Shown here in pieces: positions 54,900 to 62,920 of a stretch of 64,000 nt of DNA. The DNA lies in NCBI RefSeq assembly GCF_000375465.1, contig NZ_AQXH01000006.1, positions 903-64,902 on the forward strand. Direction: 5' to 3'. The first letter of the stretch is position 1. Every line of letters begins with the position of its first letter. Source of the stretch: Balneola vulgaris DSM 17893. Lineage in GTDB: Bacteria > Bacteroidota > Rhodothermia > Balneolales > Balneolaceae. The position numbers and the translations under genes are program-made. The notes below the pieces were generated by a model. That model made no database searches, was not told the DNA's origin, and saw only the letters and a list, made by a program, of their open reading frames with translations.

Positions 54900-55691
54900 A
54901 TGAGCGAATTACACACTTTTAATTATCAGAATTTAGCCCTTAGCTACCAAGTAGTAGGCGAGGGCAAGCCCCTTGTTATCTTGCATGGGTGGGGTAGTAG
55001 TAAAAGAGTGATGATGCCAATAGCCACACAATTAGCTGATATACGCCGTTCTTATGTGTTAGACTTACCGGGCTTTGGAGACACCCCTGAGCCCCCAGAG
55101 GCATGGAGTATCGACGATTATACCAATGCTATTCAGGCTTTTATTGAAGAACACTTTTCTGAACCCGTTGATCTACTTGTTCACTCATTTGGAGGGCGAA
55201 TTACACTAAAGCTTTGTAGCCGACCATTTGCCACTTCTCGTATTGAGAAAGTATTGATTACGGGTGGTGCGGGTATGAAGCCAAAGCGATCCGCTAAATT
55301 TTATTTCAAAAAGTATTTAGCTAAAACACTCAAGGCTCCCTTTTTAATTCTACCAACGAAGCTACAAGAACAAGGTCTTTCTAAGCTTCGTGAAACTTCA
55401 CTTTGGAAGAAACTCGGTTCCAGCGAATACAGTGGACTGTCGGGCGTTATGAGAGGCACTTTTGTAAAGTCGGTTACTGAATATCTAGAATCTTGTCTGC
55501 CTTCCATCCCCCATGAGGTACTTCTTATATGGGGAAGAAACGACGACGCGACTCCGGTTTACCAAGGCGAACGCATTGAAGCCGGGATTGAAAAAGCAGC
55601 GCTAGTGGTAATTGAGGATGCTGGCCATTATGCATTCCTAGATAAGCCTAAGCAGTTTGCGGCCATTGCCCGAGCTTTCTTTAACAGCTAA
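54900..55691 (+). CDS. alpha/beta-hydrolase
   Basis: The 263-aa protein has the fold's oxyanion LHGWGSSK, nucleophile Ser in LLVHSFGGRI (about 100), Asp in the LLIWGRNDDATP block and His in EDAGHYAFLDKP. It resembles the epoxide hydrolase / haloperoxidase-like group. There is no lid or signal peptide. Substrate unknown. It overlaps the RluA gene tail-to-tail by 11 bases. Confidence 0.92.
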   Translation: MSELHTFNYQNLALSYQVVGEGKPLVILHGWGSSKRVMMPIATQLADIRRSYVLDLPGFGDTPEPPEAWSIDDYTNAIQAFIEEHFSEPVDLLVHSFGGRITLKLCSRPFATSRIEKVLITGGAGMKPKRSAKFYFKKYLAKTLKAPFLILPTKLQEQGLSKLRETSLWKKLGSSEYSGLSGVMRGTFVKSVTEYLESCLPSIPHEVLLIWGRNDDATPVYQGERIEAGIEKAALVVIEDAGHYAFLDKPKQFAAIARAFFNS

Positions 55692-56589
55692 ACGGGTTCT
55701 CTACAGCTAGCTCAATATTTAAATGCGGTATTGAAAGCCCTGCACTTACTAAACTAATGCTTCTATTCTGAGTGCGTTTGCTGGTAGTGTCGCCATTGGG
55801 ACCATAAATAGGGTCGTCGATGATAGGATACCCCCATTCTTCAAGGTGTAGCCTTATTTGGTGGGTTCTTCCTGTTTTGGGAAAGCATTTAATCACACAA
55901 TGTTCACTTCCTTTGATAGCTACTTCAAAATGGGTTTCCGCTTTTTTCGCGTTTAGCAGGTTATCGCCACTTTCGAACACGAAACCATTTTTCCTACGTA
56001 TCGAGCTATTTATCGTCCGGCTTTTTTCCACGGGCACCCCATGTACTTTTGCGTAATATATTTTTTGAACCTTGGATGCCGTAAACGCTTCCATCCCACG
56101 GCGGGCAAACTCTTTGTTCTTCGCGAATAAAACGATGCCAGAAGTTACCGCATCTAGCCGGTGGATAATTCGCAGTTTCTCATACCCCATATCTTCCAAA
56201 ATCGCTGTAAGGGTATTTTTATTGAACCGACCTCCGGGATGCATCGACAAGGGTGCGGGCTTATATACCGCCAACCAATCGTCGGTTTCTTTCAGAATTT
56301 TAACTTCATCTGGAACCGATGGTTCTACCACTTTTGGGTTGTGGTGATACACCAAGTCTGATTTAAGAAGTTGATAGGAGGTAGCTACACTCTGGCCGTT
56401 AATTCCTACCCGTCCATTTTGTATACGTCGCAGCCATTCCTCTTTTGCATGAAAAGGGAAGCGAGTACACATCATATTGAGCAGACTCTGCCCTACAAAT
56501 TCATCTTGAACTTTAAATTGATGAGTAATTGGATAGGGTGGAACTATCCGAACATTACGACTTTGAAGGGGTAGCTGCTGATGCTTCAT
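55681..56589 (-). CDS. RluA-family pseudouridine synthase
   Basis: The 302-aa enzyme is best started at MKHQQLPLQS (56589); this start lies 35 bases inside trhO. An in-frame start at 56679 would overlap more. It has an S4-like N-terminal part (EEWLRRIQNGRVGINGQ) and the catalytic HRLDAVTSGIVLFAKN with the essential Asp. Target in rRNA or tRNA cannot be told. It follows trhO on the same strand. Confidence 0.92.
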   Translation of the reverse strand: MKHQQLPLQSRNVRIVPPYPITHQFKVQDEFVGQSLLNMMCTRFPFHAKEEWLRRIQNGRVGINGQSVATSYQLLKSDLVYHHNPKVVEPSVPDEVKILKETDDWLAVYKPAPLSMHPGGRFNKNTLTAILEDMGYEKLRIIHRLDAVTSGIVLFAKNKEFARRGMEAFTASKVQKIYYAKVHGVPVEKSRTINSSIRRKNGFVFESGDNLLNAKKAETHFEVAIKGSEHCVIKCFPKTGRTHQIRLHLEEWGYPIIDDPIYGPNGDTTSKRTQNRSISLVSAGLSIPHLNIELAVENPFSC

Positions 56590-57526
56590 TACGGGCCTTA
56601 AAGTCTTCACCGAAATAGTTATACCACTTGCGGAATGGCCTGAATGCATTCTCAGGATCAAACGGACGGCGATATTCACTTTTCATACACTCTTCACTAC
56701 AACACCCTTCCATTTGAAAAGCACCTTCTTCAGAGCACACAAAAAGCTTATTACATTCCATATTTGCACAGTTTACATAGGTATCTGCTGGCTTACCTGT
56801 GATTTCACAATGTGCAATTGGGGCTAAATCTTTTGGGTTCACGGGAACCACTAAGCGATCGTCGAACACAAAACATTTACCTTCAAAATGTGCTCCTTCT
56901 TCCTCTTTGGCATAGTTTAGAATTCCCCCATGAAGCTGATTCACATCATCCCAGCCCTTATCCTTCATGAGTACCGAAAACTTTTCACACCGGATTCCGC
57001 CTGTGCAGTACATCAGTACTTTTTTGTCTTTGGGGATATTTGCTTCATCTAACCATTGTGGGAAATCATAGAAGTTTTCTAAGTCGGGTTTGAGTGCTCC
57101 CTTAAAGTGCCCAATCTTAGACTCATAATTGTTACGCACATCAATCATTACGTAATCCTCGCCCGACTCCATTACGTTTCTCCACTCTGCGGGAGATAAG
57201 TGATTTCCACCCTCTTTAGGATCTACCCCATCTACATGAAGGGCCACGATTTCTTCCCTTACTTTGCAAATCAATTTGGCAAAAGGAATATAATCGGCTT
57301 CGTCACTTTTAAATTCTGTGTCTTCAAAACCAGGGAGGGAACGAAGATGATCTTTATACTGCTGTATTTGTTCCTTTGTGCCACCTGCGGTACCATTTAT
57401 ACCCTCTGAGGAAACATAAATTCTTCCTTTGAGTCCAAGTTCTTTACAGAATTTTTTGTGCTGCTTGGCAAATTTTTCTGGTTCGCTTACTGGAGAAAAA
57501 TTGTAATATAGGATGACTTCGTACAT
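56555..57526 (-). CDS. trhO: tRNA uridine-34 hydroxylase TrhO (rhodanese-like)
   Basis: TrhO makes 5-hydroxyuridine at tRNA position 34 with O2. The 323-aa protein has an N-terminal acylphosphatase-like part (GRIYVSSEGINGTAGG), a rhodanese domain (about 115-215) with catalytic Cys174 and Cys180 in YCTGGIRCEKF, and a C-terminal Cys-rich tail (CEITGKPADTYVNC, CSEEGAFQ, CCSEEC). It overlaps the RluA gene start by 35 bases, so both tRNA/rRNA-modification genes are linked. Confidence 0.94.
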   Translation of the reverse strand: MYEVILYYNFSPVSEPEKFAKQHKKFCKELGLKGRIYVSSEGINGTAGGTKEQIQQYKDHLRSLPGFEDTEFKSDEADYIPFAKLICKVREEIVALHVDGVDPKEGGNHLSPAEWRNVMESGEDYVMIDVRNNYESKIGHFKGALKPDLENFYDFPQWLDEANIPKDKKVLMYCTGGIRCEKFSVLMKDKGWDDVNQLHGGILNYAKEEEGAHFEGKCFVFDDRLVVPVNPKDLAPIAHCEITGKPADTYVNCANMECNKLFVCSEEGAFQMEGCCSEECMKSEYRRPFDPENAFRPFRKWYNYFGEDFKARNEASAATPSKS

Positions 57527-57557
57527 CTTATCTTCAAATGATTTTAGCTGATACTAT

Positions 57558-57565
57558 TATCTTTG
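57558..57565 (+). promoter_or_regulatory. candidate -7 element of the T9SS cargo gene
   Basis: TATCTTTG, identical to the -7 boxes of both tRNA genes, lies 51 bases before the ATG. No good -33 box is at 19-21 bases. Confidence 0.35.
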
Positions 57566-57616
57566 CTAGTCAGTTTTCTTGTAGGGGGCAAATTTACGAA
57601 ATATCCTTATTAAATA

Positions 57617-59323
57617 ATGTACAGTTCTACTATGCGGCTTTCATCACTATTCTCATTACTCAGTATATTTTTACTGTGCTTTACGGTAGCTGATATAAAA
57701 GCTCAACATGGCCATTCACATGATATTCGCAGTATTTTGGCCAACCATCAGAAAGGCAAACTCAATTCCAACACAGCATATCAACAGCTAGTGGATGTCT
57801 TTGAAGACGGCTCACTTCATAAGTGTGCTACTCCCTTAACCGCATTCTATTCAAAACATAAATTAGGCATTTCTGAACCCGCACCATTTTCAATGGATCA
57901 GAAAAGGCGCTCACCCACAAAAGTGTACATCACCCCGTCTGATAAATTTGAAATATCCTACGACACCACCGGGGTAAATGCTGTTCCCTTAGCTGATGAT
58001 GATTTCTCAGGCGTACCCGATTATGTTGAAGCCGTTGGCGAAGCCGCTGATTCTTCCTACCGCCACTTGGTACAAAGGCTGGGTTATGCAGACCCAATAC
58101 CCATTGGCTTTAGGTACGAAGTATCCTTTAGAGATTTGGGGTTTTATGGATTTACCGCACCATCCAATAACCCGGTTGGGCCAAGTACTTATATAGTTCT
58201 AGAAAACGATTTTGTTGGTTTTCCCGACAATGATGATCCTGATGGTATCCAGGCTGGGGCTATCAAAGTAACCATGGCGCATGAGTTTAAACACGCTATT
58301 CAATATGTTCAAAACAATTGGAATGGTGATTCGGATCGATGGGCAGAAATGGATGCTACGCTTGTTGAAGAAACCGTGTATGATCCTGTTAATGACTACT
58401 ATAATTACTTAGACGGATTTGGCAGTACTATTTTTAGTAACTCTGCAGTAACCATTGCACCTGGTTCCTATGAAGATGTAACATGGGCTTTATACTTTGA
58501 AGAAAAATACGGAACTGACTTTTGGCCTGCCGCTTGGAATCGCATTGAAACTAGCTTATTCGAAGTCCCCTTATTAACGGCTGTGGAGCAAGAACTTGAA
58601 AGTCGCTCTTTATCCTATAATCAGAGTTTAAGTGAGCTTTATCTATGGCATCTAGGTGCCGGGGCAAACAGTGTACCCTCGTTTGGTTTCGACGAACGCT
58701 TAGCTTACCCCGAAGCCAGAATTCGGAGCCGACTCACTCAACTAAACGACACATTATCTTCTGCGAATTCACTTGGTAGTTTATCCGCTCATTTTTATGA
58801 AATTGATTTAGCCGATGAGCGAAATGGCGATGTAGTTATTCAAACTACTTACACCATGCCAAATATTGAGACTGCATTCATTGTTTATTTGAACAATGGA
58901 ACATCAACCCAGTTTATTGGTGAGGCCAATGAATCGGGCACTACAACTTTTACCACAAGTATTCCTTGGAAAGAAGTCGAGTCTATATTTGTGTCCATCA
59001 CAAACAGCCATGCTGAGCAAGACATTGCGTATCGATACCGATTTACATCTGATATCCCAAAAGAAATAGGGCTTGCGCAAAATTATCCGAACCCGTTCAA
59101 CCCGTCAACAACCATCCCTGTTGATATACCCAGAGACCAGAAAGTGAGATTGAGTATATATGACTACACCGGAAGGCTTATCGCCGTGTTATTGGACGGT
59201 AATATTGAAGCGGGGGCTTATCAAATTCCTTTTGATGCTTACAATCTAGCATCGGGTGTGTACTTATACCGTTTGGTAACCGAAGAAGGCACGCTGTACA
59301 ATAAAATGACCTTGATTAAATAA
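57617..59323 (+). CDS. secreted zinc-metalloprotease-like protein with T9SS type A sorting tail
   Basis: The 568-aa protein has a signal peptide (about 1-30, LLSIFLLCFTVADIKAQ), a metalloprotease-like domain with HEFKH (222-226, TMAHEFKHAIQY) preceded by a DSSYRHLVQRLGY region typical of MXAN_6640-type putative metalloproteases, and a beta-rich middle. The C-terminus (about 485-568) is a T9SS type A sorting domain: NYPNPFNPSTTI, LSIYDYTGRLIAVLLDG, GVYLYRLV. It should be exported by the T9SS and anchored or released at the surface. Third zinc ligand is not clear. It overlaps the next gene tail-to-tail by 8 bases. Confidence 0.9.
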   Translation: MYSSTMRLSSLFSLLSIFLLCFTVADIKAQHGHSHDIRSILANHQKGKLNSNTAYQQLVDVFEDGSLHKCATPLTAFYSKHKLGISEPAPFSMDQKRRSPTKVYITPSDKFEISYDTTGVNAVPLADDDFSGVPDYVEAVGEAADSSYRHLVQRLGYADPIPIGFRYEVSFRDLGFYGFTAPSNNPVGPSTYIVLENDFVGFPDNDDPDGIQAGAIKVTMAHEFKHAIQYVQNNWNGDSDRWAEMDATLVEETVYDPVNDYYNYLDGFGSTIFSNSAVTIAPGSYEDVTWALYFEEKYGTDFWPAAWNRIETSLFEVPLLTAVEQELESRSLSYNQSLSELYLWHLGAGANSVPSFGFDERLAYPEARIRSRLTQLNDTLSSANSLGSLSAHFYEIDLADERNGDVVIQTTYTMPNIETAFIVYLNNGTSTQFIGEANESGTTTFTTSIPWKEVESIFVSITNSHAEQDIAYRYRFTSDIPKEIGLAQNYPNPFNPSTTIPVDIPRDQKVRLSIYDYTGRLIAVLLDGNIEAGAYQIPFDAYNLASGVYLYRLVTEEGTLYNKMTLIK

Positions 59324-60305
59324 GTTTCAGAGCCTTTAGGTCTTCAATAGGCTCTTCGAAACTGCAACTTCCATAGGAAATTACAGCCAGCATACGGAGC
59401 ATTTTTACTTCGAGATTTGGAGCCGCTAGATCTCTCCAACTAAAATAAGAATCGGTAAAATGGAAGGCTTTGGGGTCTTCTTCATTCAAGATATCCATGA
59501 GCTCTTTTTCCGAGAGGTCTTGAGTATAACTCAAGATCGAACCCCCAAATACATTGATAAATCCATGCATTTTTGTATCCACAGATTCATTGAAGTGTCT
59601 GATAGGATGATGGAGACCAGCCGTAAATTTAACGGGTAAGTTTTGATCTCTAGCATCCATTATTACTTTGGCCAAATAACTAGAACGCGGAAATTGATAA
59701 GCTTCTACGCCGCCACAACGTATTTTAAAGCCAGAGAATATATAATGTGGCAGTTCTTGTTCCTGAATTTTGATGTTATGAGCGGCAATTACTTTAATAA
59801 CCTTTTCCGCTAGTTTGGCATCAAAATCGAAACCAGGAATTTCGAAATATACACGATGTGGTAGAGCAGGTGACTTACTCATAATTTTCACCACATAGTC
59901 GATTGCTTGAATCAGCTCAAGTTGTGTTTCTGAGTAAAGAGCATCTACCGGTAATTTCACCTCTAAGGCCGTTGCTCTAATCTTTGAAGGGGCTTTCTTA
60001 TATAAGCTCGCTATTTCCTTTACCGTATCAGAAATCGTGGTTTTAAACTCACCTAAATCGGAGGTAGCAGCCCCAACAATAGAAAGTGAAACGGGAGTTT
60101 TTAACGACGAGCTTTCGTTTAGAATAGGTGCTAATTCATTTAGCTTTTGCGCGCCTAATACAAAGCTTGAAAGCATCCAAGATTCTTCACTTTGTCGATG
60201 TTCAAGATATTGACTAAATGCATCCTTTAACGATAACGATGCAGGTGGATATAAACCGGCATAGTCAATAATATCTTGTAAAAATGGTCTTAAGCTTTGT
60301 TTCAC
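59316..60305 (-). CDS. conserved hypothetical protein of about 330 aa
   Basis: The 329-aa protein is acidic and soluble, with no signal peptide. It begins with a block often seen in such proteins of unknown function: IIDYAGLYPPASLSLKDAFSQYLEHR, WMLSSFVLGAQKLNELAPIL. Alternating strands and helices (VKFTAGLHHPIRHF, HGFINVFGGSI) suggest a TIM-barrel-like enzyme, but no active-site motif is recognised. It is a single gene. The region to 60464 holds only a hairpin for hemW. Confidence 0.72.
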   Translation of the reverse strand: MKQSLRPFLQDIIDYAGLYPPASLSLKDAFSQYLEHRQSEESWMLSSFVLGAQKLNELAPILNESSSLKTPVSLSIVGAATSDLGEFKTTISDTVKEIASLYKKAPSKIRATALEVKLPVDALYSETQLELIQAIDYVVKIMSKSPALPHRVYFEIPGFDFDAKLAEKVIKVIAAHNIKIQEQELPHYIFSGFKIRCGGVEAYQFPRSSYLAKVIMDARDQNLPVKFTAGLHHPIRHFNESVDTKMHGFINVFGGSILSYTQDLSEKELMDILNEEDPKAFHFTDSYFSWRDLAAPNLEVKMLRMLAVISYGSCSFEEPIEDLKALKLI

Positions 60306-60422
60306 TCTGTAAATCCCAGATACTCTCTGAATATTTTCAATTTAGCAACTCCATAACGGGTAAAGACTTATTTTTAATACCTCAATAATACCTAAACCCA
60401 AGCGCCTAAACTAGTAAGTATT

Positions 60423-60458
60423 TCCCAACTTTTAAAGATATCATTTCAAAAGTTGGGA
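60423..60458 (-). terminator. hairpin after hemW
   Basis: An 11-bp perfect stem (60423-60433 with 60448-60458) with a 14-base loop lies 6 bases beyond the hemW stop. The T run after it is poor, so it may protect the 3' end as much as terminate. Confidence 0.5.
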
Positions 60459-60463
60459 TTATT

Positions 60464-61606
60464 TTACTTAACAGTTAGCAAATCTAAGGTAATTGCATCA
60501 GCAATTCTAAGCCCTTTAGATGTGAGTCGAATATTTTTGCCCAGCACTGCTTTCCCTTCTTTTTGCATACGCTCTAAATATTGGCTTTGAGCTTCCGACA
60601 AGGAATACTCGTAGTGCACTATTAGCTCCTCTAGTTGCACCCCTTTAATGGTACGAAGCCCTAGCATAATTCGCTCTTCAGCAAGTTCTTTGAGGTTCAT
60701 TTCTTCCCCATCAACCGGTCGAGTCTTAAAGTCTTGTTCTAGGTACTTTTTTAAATCTGCTTCATTACTCCAACGCTTTGCCGACCTCCCATCAGTATCC
60801 CACCAAAAAGAATGCGCGCCTGGTCCCAAGCCGAGGTAATTTTCATGCTCCCAGTAATTAGAATTATGCCGCGCTTCTGAACCTTTTTTCCCGAAGTTAC
60901 TTACCTCGTATCGATGAATGCCCATTTCAGATAATGCCTTTTCCACCAACTCGAAATGCTTTTCTACTTGTTCATCTTCTTGAGGTAATAATCGACCTAA
61001 TGCAACTTGTTTTCCTAGGCGTGTATTTGGCTCAATGGTAAGCGAGTATGCCGAAATATGAGGTGGGTCGAATTGCTTCAGTTGCTCTAAATCTGCTTCC
61101 AGCATCTCAACAGTCTGGCCCGGATTCCCATAAATCAAATCTACCGAATACACATCAATGCCAGAGTCTTTGAGTAGATGCATGCAACGAAGGGCTTCTT
61201 CAGCAGTATGGGTTCTATTCATAAACTGAAGCAGGTTTGCATCAAAAGATTGCACCCCCATACTAACTCGATTAACCCCTACTTTCTTTAAATCAGCTAA
61301 ATATTCGGCAGTTACATCATCTGGGTTTAACTCAAAAGTGACTTCTTCTGTACGTAGCTTAAAAGTGGAAGCCAAAGCATCCATGATGCGTGATACTTCG
61401 CTTGCTTCCAAGAGTGAGGGAGTTCCTCCACCAAAGTAAAGGGTGTTTACGGCTTCTTGAGTGAAAACCGAGCCTTTCTTCGACTGTATTTCCTGAATCA
61501 AGGCTTCCACGTAATTCCCTTTTTGTTGCGGCCTTGTTACGAAATAGAAATCGCAGTAGGAGCAAGCCTGCTTACAAAAAGGTACGTGAATATATATTCC
61601 ACTCAT
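60464..61606 (-). CDS. hemW: heme chaperone HemW (radical SAM, HemN-like)
   Basis: The 380-aa protein starts MSGIYIHVPFCKQACSYCDF with CxxxCxxC at 11, 15 and 18 for the 4Fe-4S cluster, then LYFGGGTPSLL, and a HemN C-terminal domain (RIMLGLRTIKGV, GLRIADAITLDLL). HemW proteins bind and deliver heme and are often mis-annotated as coproporphyrinogen oxidase. HemN itself has an additional Cys before this motif, absent here. It follows the gamma carbonic anhydrase gene by 34 bases. Confidence 0.94.
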   Translation of the reverse strand: MSGIYIHVPFCKQACSYCDFYFVTRPQQKGNYVEALIQEIQSKKGSVFTQEAVNTLYFGGGTPSLLEASEVSRIMDALASTFKLRTEEVTFELNPDDVTAEYLADLKKVGVNRVSMGVQSFDANLLQFMNRTHTAEEALRCMHLLKDSGIDVYSVDLIYGNPGQTVEMLEADLEQLKQFDPPHISAYSLTIEPNTRLGKQVALGRLLPQEDEQVEKHFELVEKALSEMGIHRYEVSNFGKKGSEARHNSNYWEHENYLGLGPGAHSFWWDTDGRSAKRWSNEADLKKYLEQDFKTRPVDGEEMNLKELAEERIMLGLRTIKGVQLEELIVHYEYSLSEAQSQYLERMQKEGKAVLGKNIRLTSKGLRIADAITLDLLTVK

Positions 61607-61640
61607 TCAGCTTGGGACATCTTAATAGGATTGGTCAGCG

Positions 61641-62189
61641 CTAGTCTTCTGGGGTATAAAACGGGTTTTCATCATATGTATCCTTTTGTTGATACGCTCG
61701 AATGTACTTCACATAATTAGAAGCATACCCTTTGATAGAATCTATTTCTTCTTCACTCAATTTACGTACTTGCTTAGCCGGTGATCCCATATACATATAC
61801 CCGCTTTCTAGGGTTTTTCCTGGAGGCACTAAAGAACCTGCTGCAATAATTACATCTTCCTCAATTACTGCTTTATCTAAAACGATCGCGTTTATTCCTA
61901 CCAGCACTCGATCTTTGATGGTACAACCGTGAATCATTGCCCCGTGCCCGATAGTAACATCATTGCCAATATGGGTAGGTCCAGTTTGGTTCATCACGTG
62001 AATGCACACATTGTCTTGCACATTTGTTCGGTCTCCGATACGAATAGCGTTTACGTCACCTCGAACTGTTACATTGAACCAAACACTCGCTTCTTTGCCT
62101 AATTTGACGTCTCCAATGATGTCTGCACTTGGAGCCACAAAAGCTGTTTCGTCAAACTCTGGGCTTCTTTTCAAAAACTCGTAAATCAT
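61641..62189 (-). CDS. gamma carbonic anhydrase-family protein (left-handed beta-helix)
   Basis: The 182-aa protein is a hexapeptide-repeat beta helix. Zinc ligands appear in CIHVMNQ and IGHGAMIHGC, the conserved GH...HGC pattern of gamma-CA/PaaY/YrdA proteins. Activity as carbonic anhydrase is not certain for this subgroup. It is first of a two-gene operon with hemW. Confidence 0.92.
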   Translation of the reverse strand: MIYEFLKRSPEFDETAFVAPSADIIGDVKLGKEASVWFNVTVRGDVNAIRIGDRTNVQDNVCIHVMNQTGPTHIGNDVTIGHGAMIHGCTIKDRVLVGINAIVLDKAVIEEDVIIAAGSLVPPGKTLESGYMYMGSPAKQVRKLSEEEIDSIKGYASNYVKYIRAYQQKDTYDENPFYTPED

Positions 62190-62262
62190 AACTTATCTTT
62201 CAGAACTTAAATTTTCTAGAGGGCGTAAAATAAGGCTTTATCGTACAAGGTTCGCCCATTTA

Positions 62263-62298
62263 TAAAAAAAGGTTCCGACCAATAAGACCGGAACCTTT
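62263..62298 (-). terminator. intrinsic terminator after the DsbA-like gene
   Basis: A 10-bp perfect stem (62268-62277 with 62289-62298) with an 11-base loop, followed by T residues on the minus strand, 22 bases beyond the stop. Confidence 0.85.
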
Positions 62299-62319
62299 AC
62301 AACTGGATTGAAATAGCTT

Positions 62320-62874
62320 TTACTTCAATCTTGCTTCTAATATGGCTTTAAAGCCATCATAGGTTCTTGGAAGGCGTTCAATTTTTTCCCCATTAATATA
62401 AATGGTAGGAGTCGAATTCACGCCTAATGAAATACCTTCTCTTTTATCCGCTAAAACAATACGGTTCATTTGTGCGGAATTCAGGTCTTGCTTAAACATC
62501 TCCATGTCTAGTTTCAGCTGCTGAGCATAACCTATAAATATACCTTGTGCATTTCCACGGCTCCATTGTTCTTGTCCTGTAAAAATCATCTCGTGCATTT
62601 CATCGAACTTGCCTTGTTTCTTTGCAGCTTCAGCCGCTCTTGCTGCTAACTCAGCAAACTGGTGCATTCTAAGTGGGAAGTTTTTGTATACCACTTTGAT
62701 ATCGTCGCCAAAATCTTGTTTTGCCAACTCGATAATGCCTTTGTAATATTTACAAGCTGGGCATTGGTAGTCACTAAATTTTACGATGGTGAGTTTGGGC
62801 TCTGAATCTTGAGCGAATGTAGTTCCCACTAACAGTACGCTGAACAGCAAAGTTAAAAATAATCCTCTTTTCAT
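62320..62874 (-). CDS. DsbA/thioredoxin-like periplasmic protein
   Basis: The 184-aa protein has a signal peptide (MKRGLFLTLLFSVLLVGTTFAQ) and a DsbA-type thioredoxin fold with Cys38-Pro-Ala-Cys41 (DYQCPACKYY), helical insertion (ELAARAAEAAKKQGKFDEMHEMIF) and cis-Pro loop VNSTPTIYINGE. It probably forms or rearranges disulfides in the periplasm. It follows the cysteine desulfurase gene by 46 bases on the same strand. Confidence 0.92.
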   Translation of the reverse strand: MKRGLFLTLLFSVLLVGTTFAQDSEPKLTIVKFSDYQCPACKYYKGIIELAKQDFGDDIKVVYKNFPLRMHQFAELAARAAEAAKKQGKFDEMHEMIFTGQEQWSRGNAQGIFIGYAQQLKLDMEMFKQDLNSAQMNRIVLADKREGISLGVNSTPTIYINGEKIERLPRTYDGFKAILEARLK

Positions 62875-62920
62875 GTAGATAACCTATTTATTGTTGTGGA
62901 GCACTAACGGTTTACTCCAT

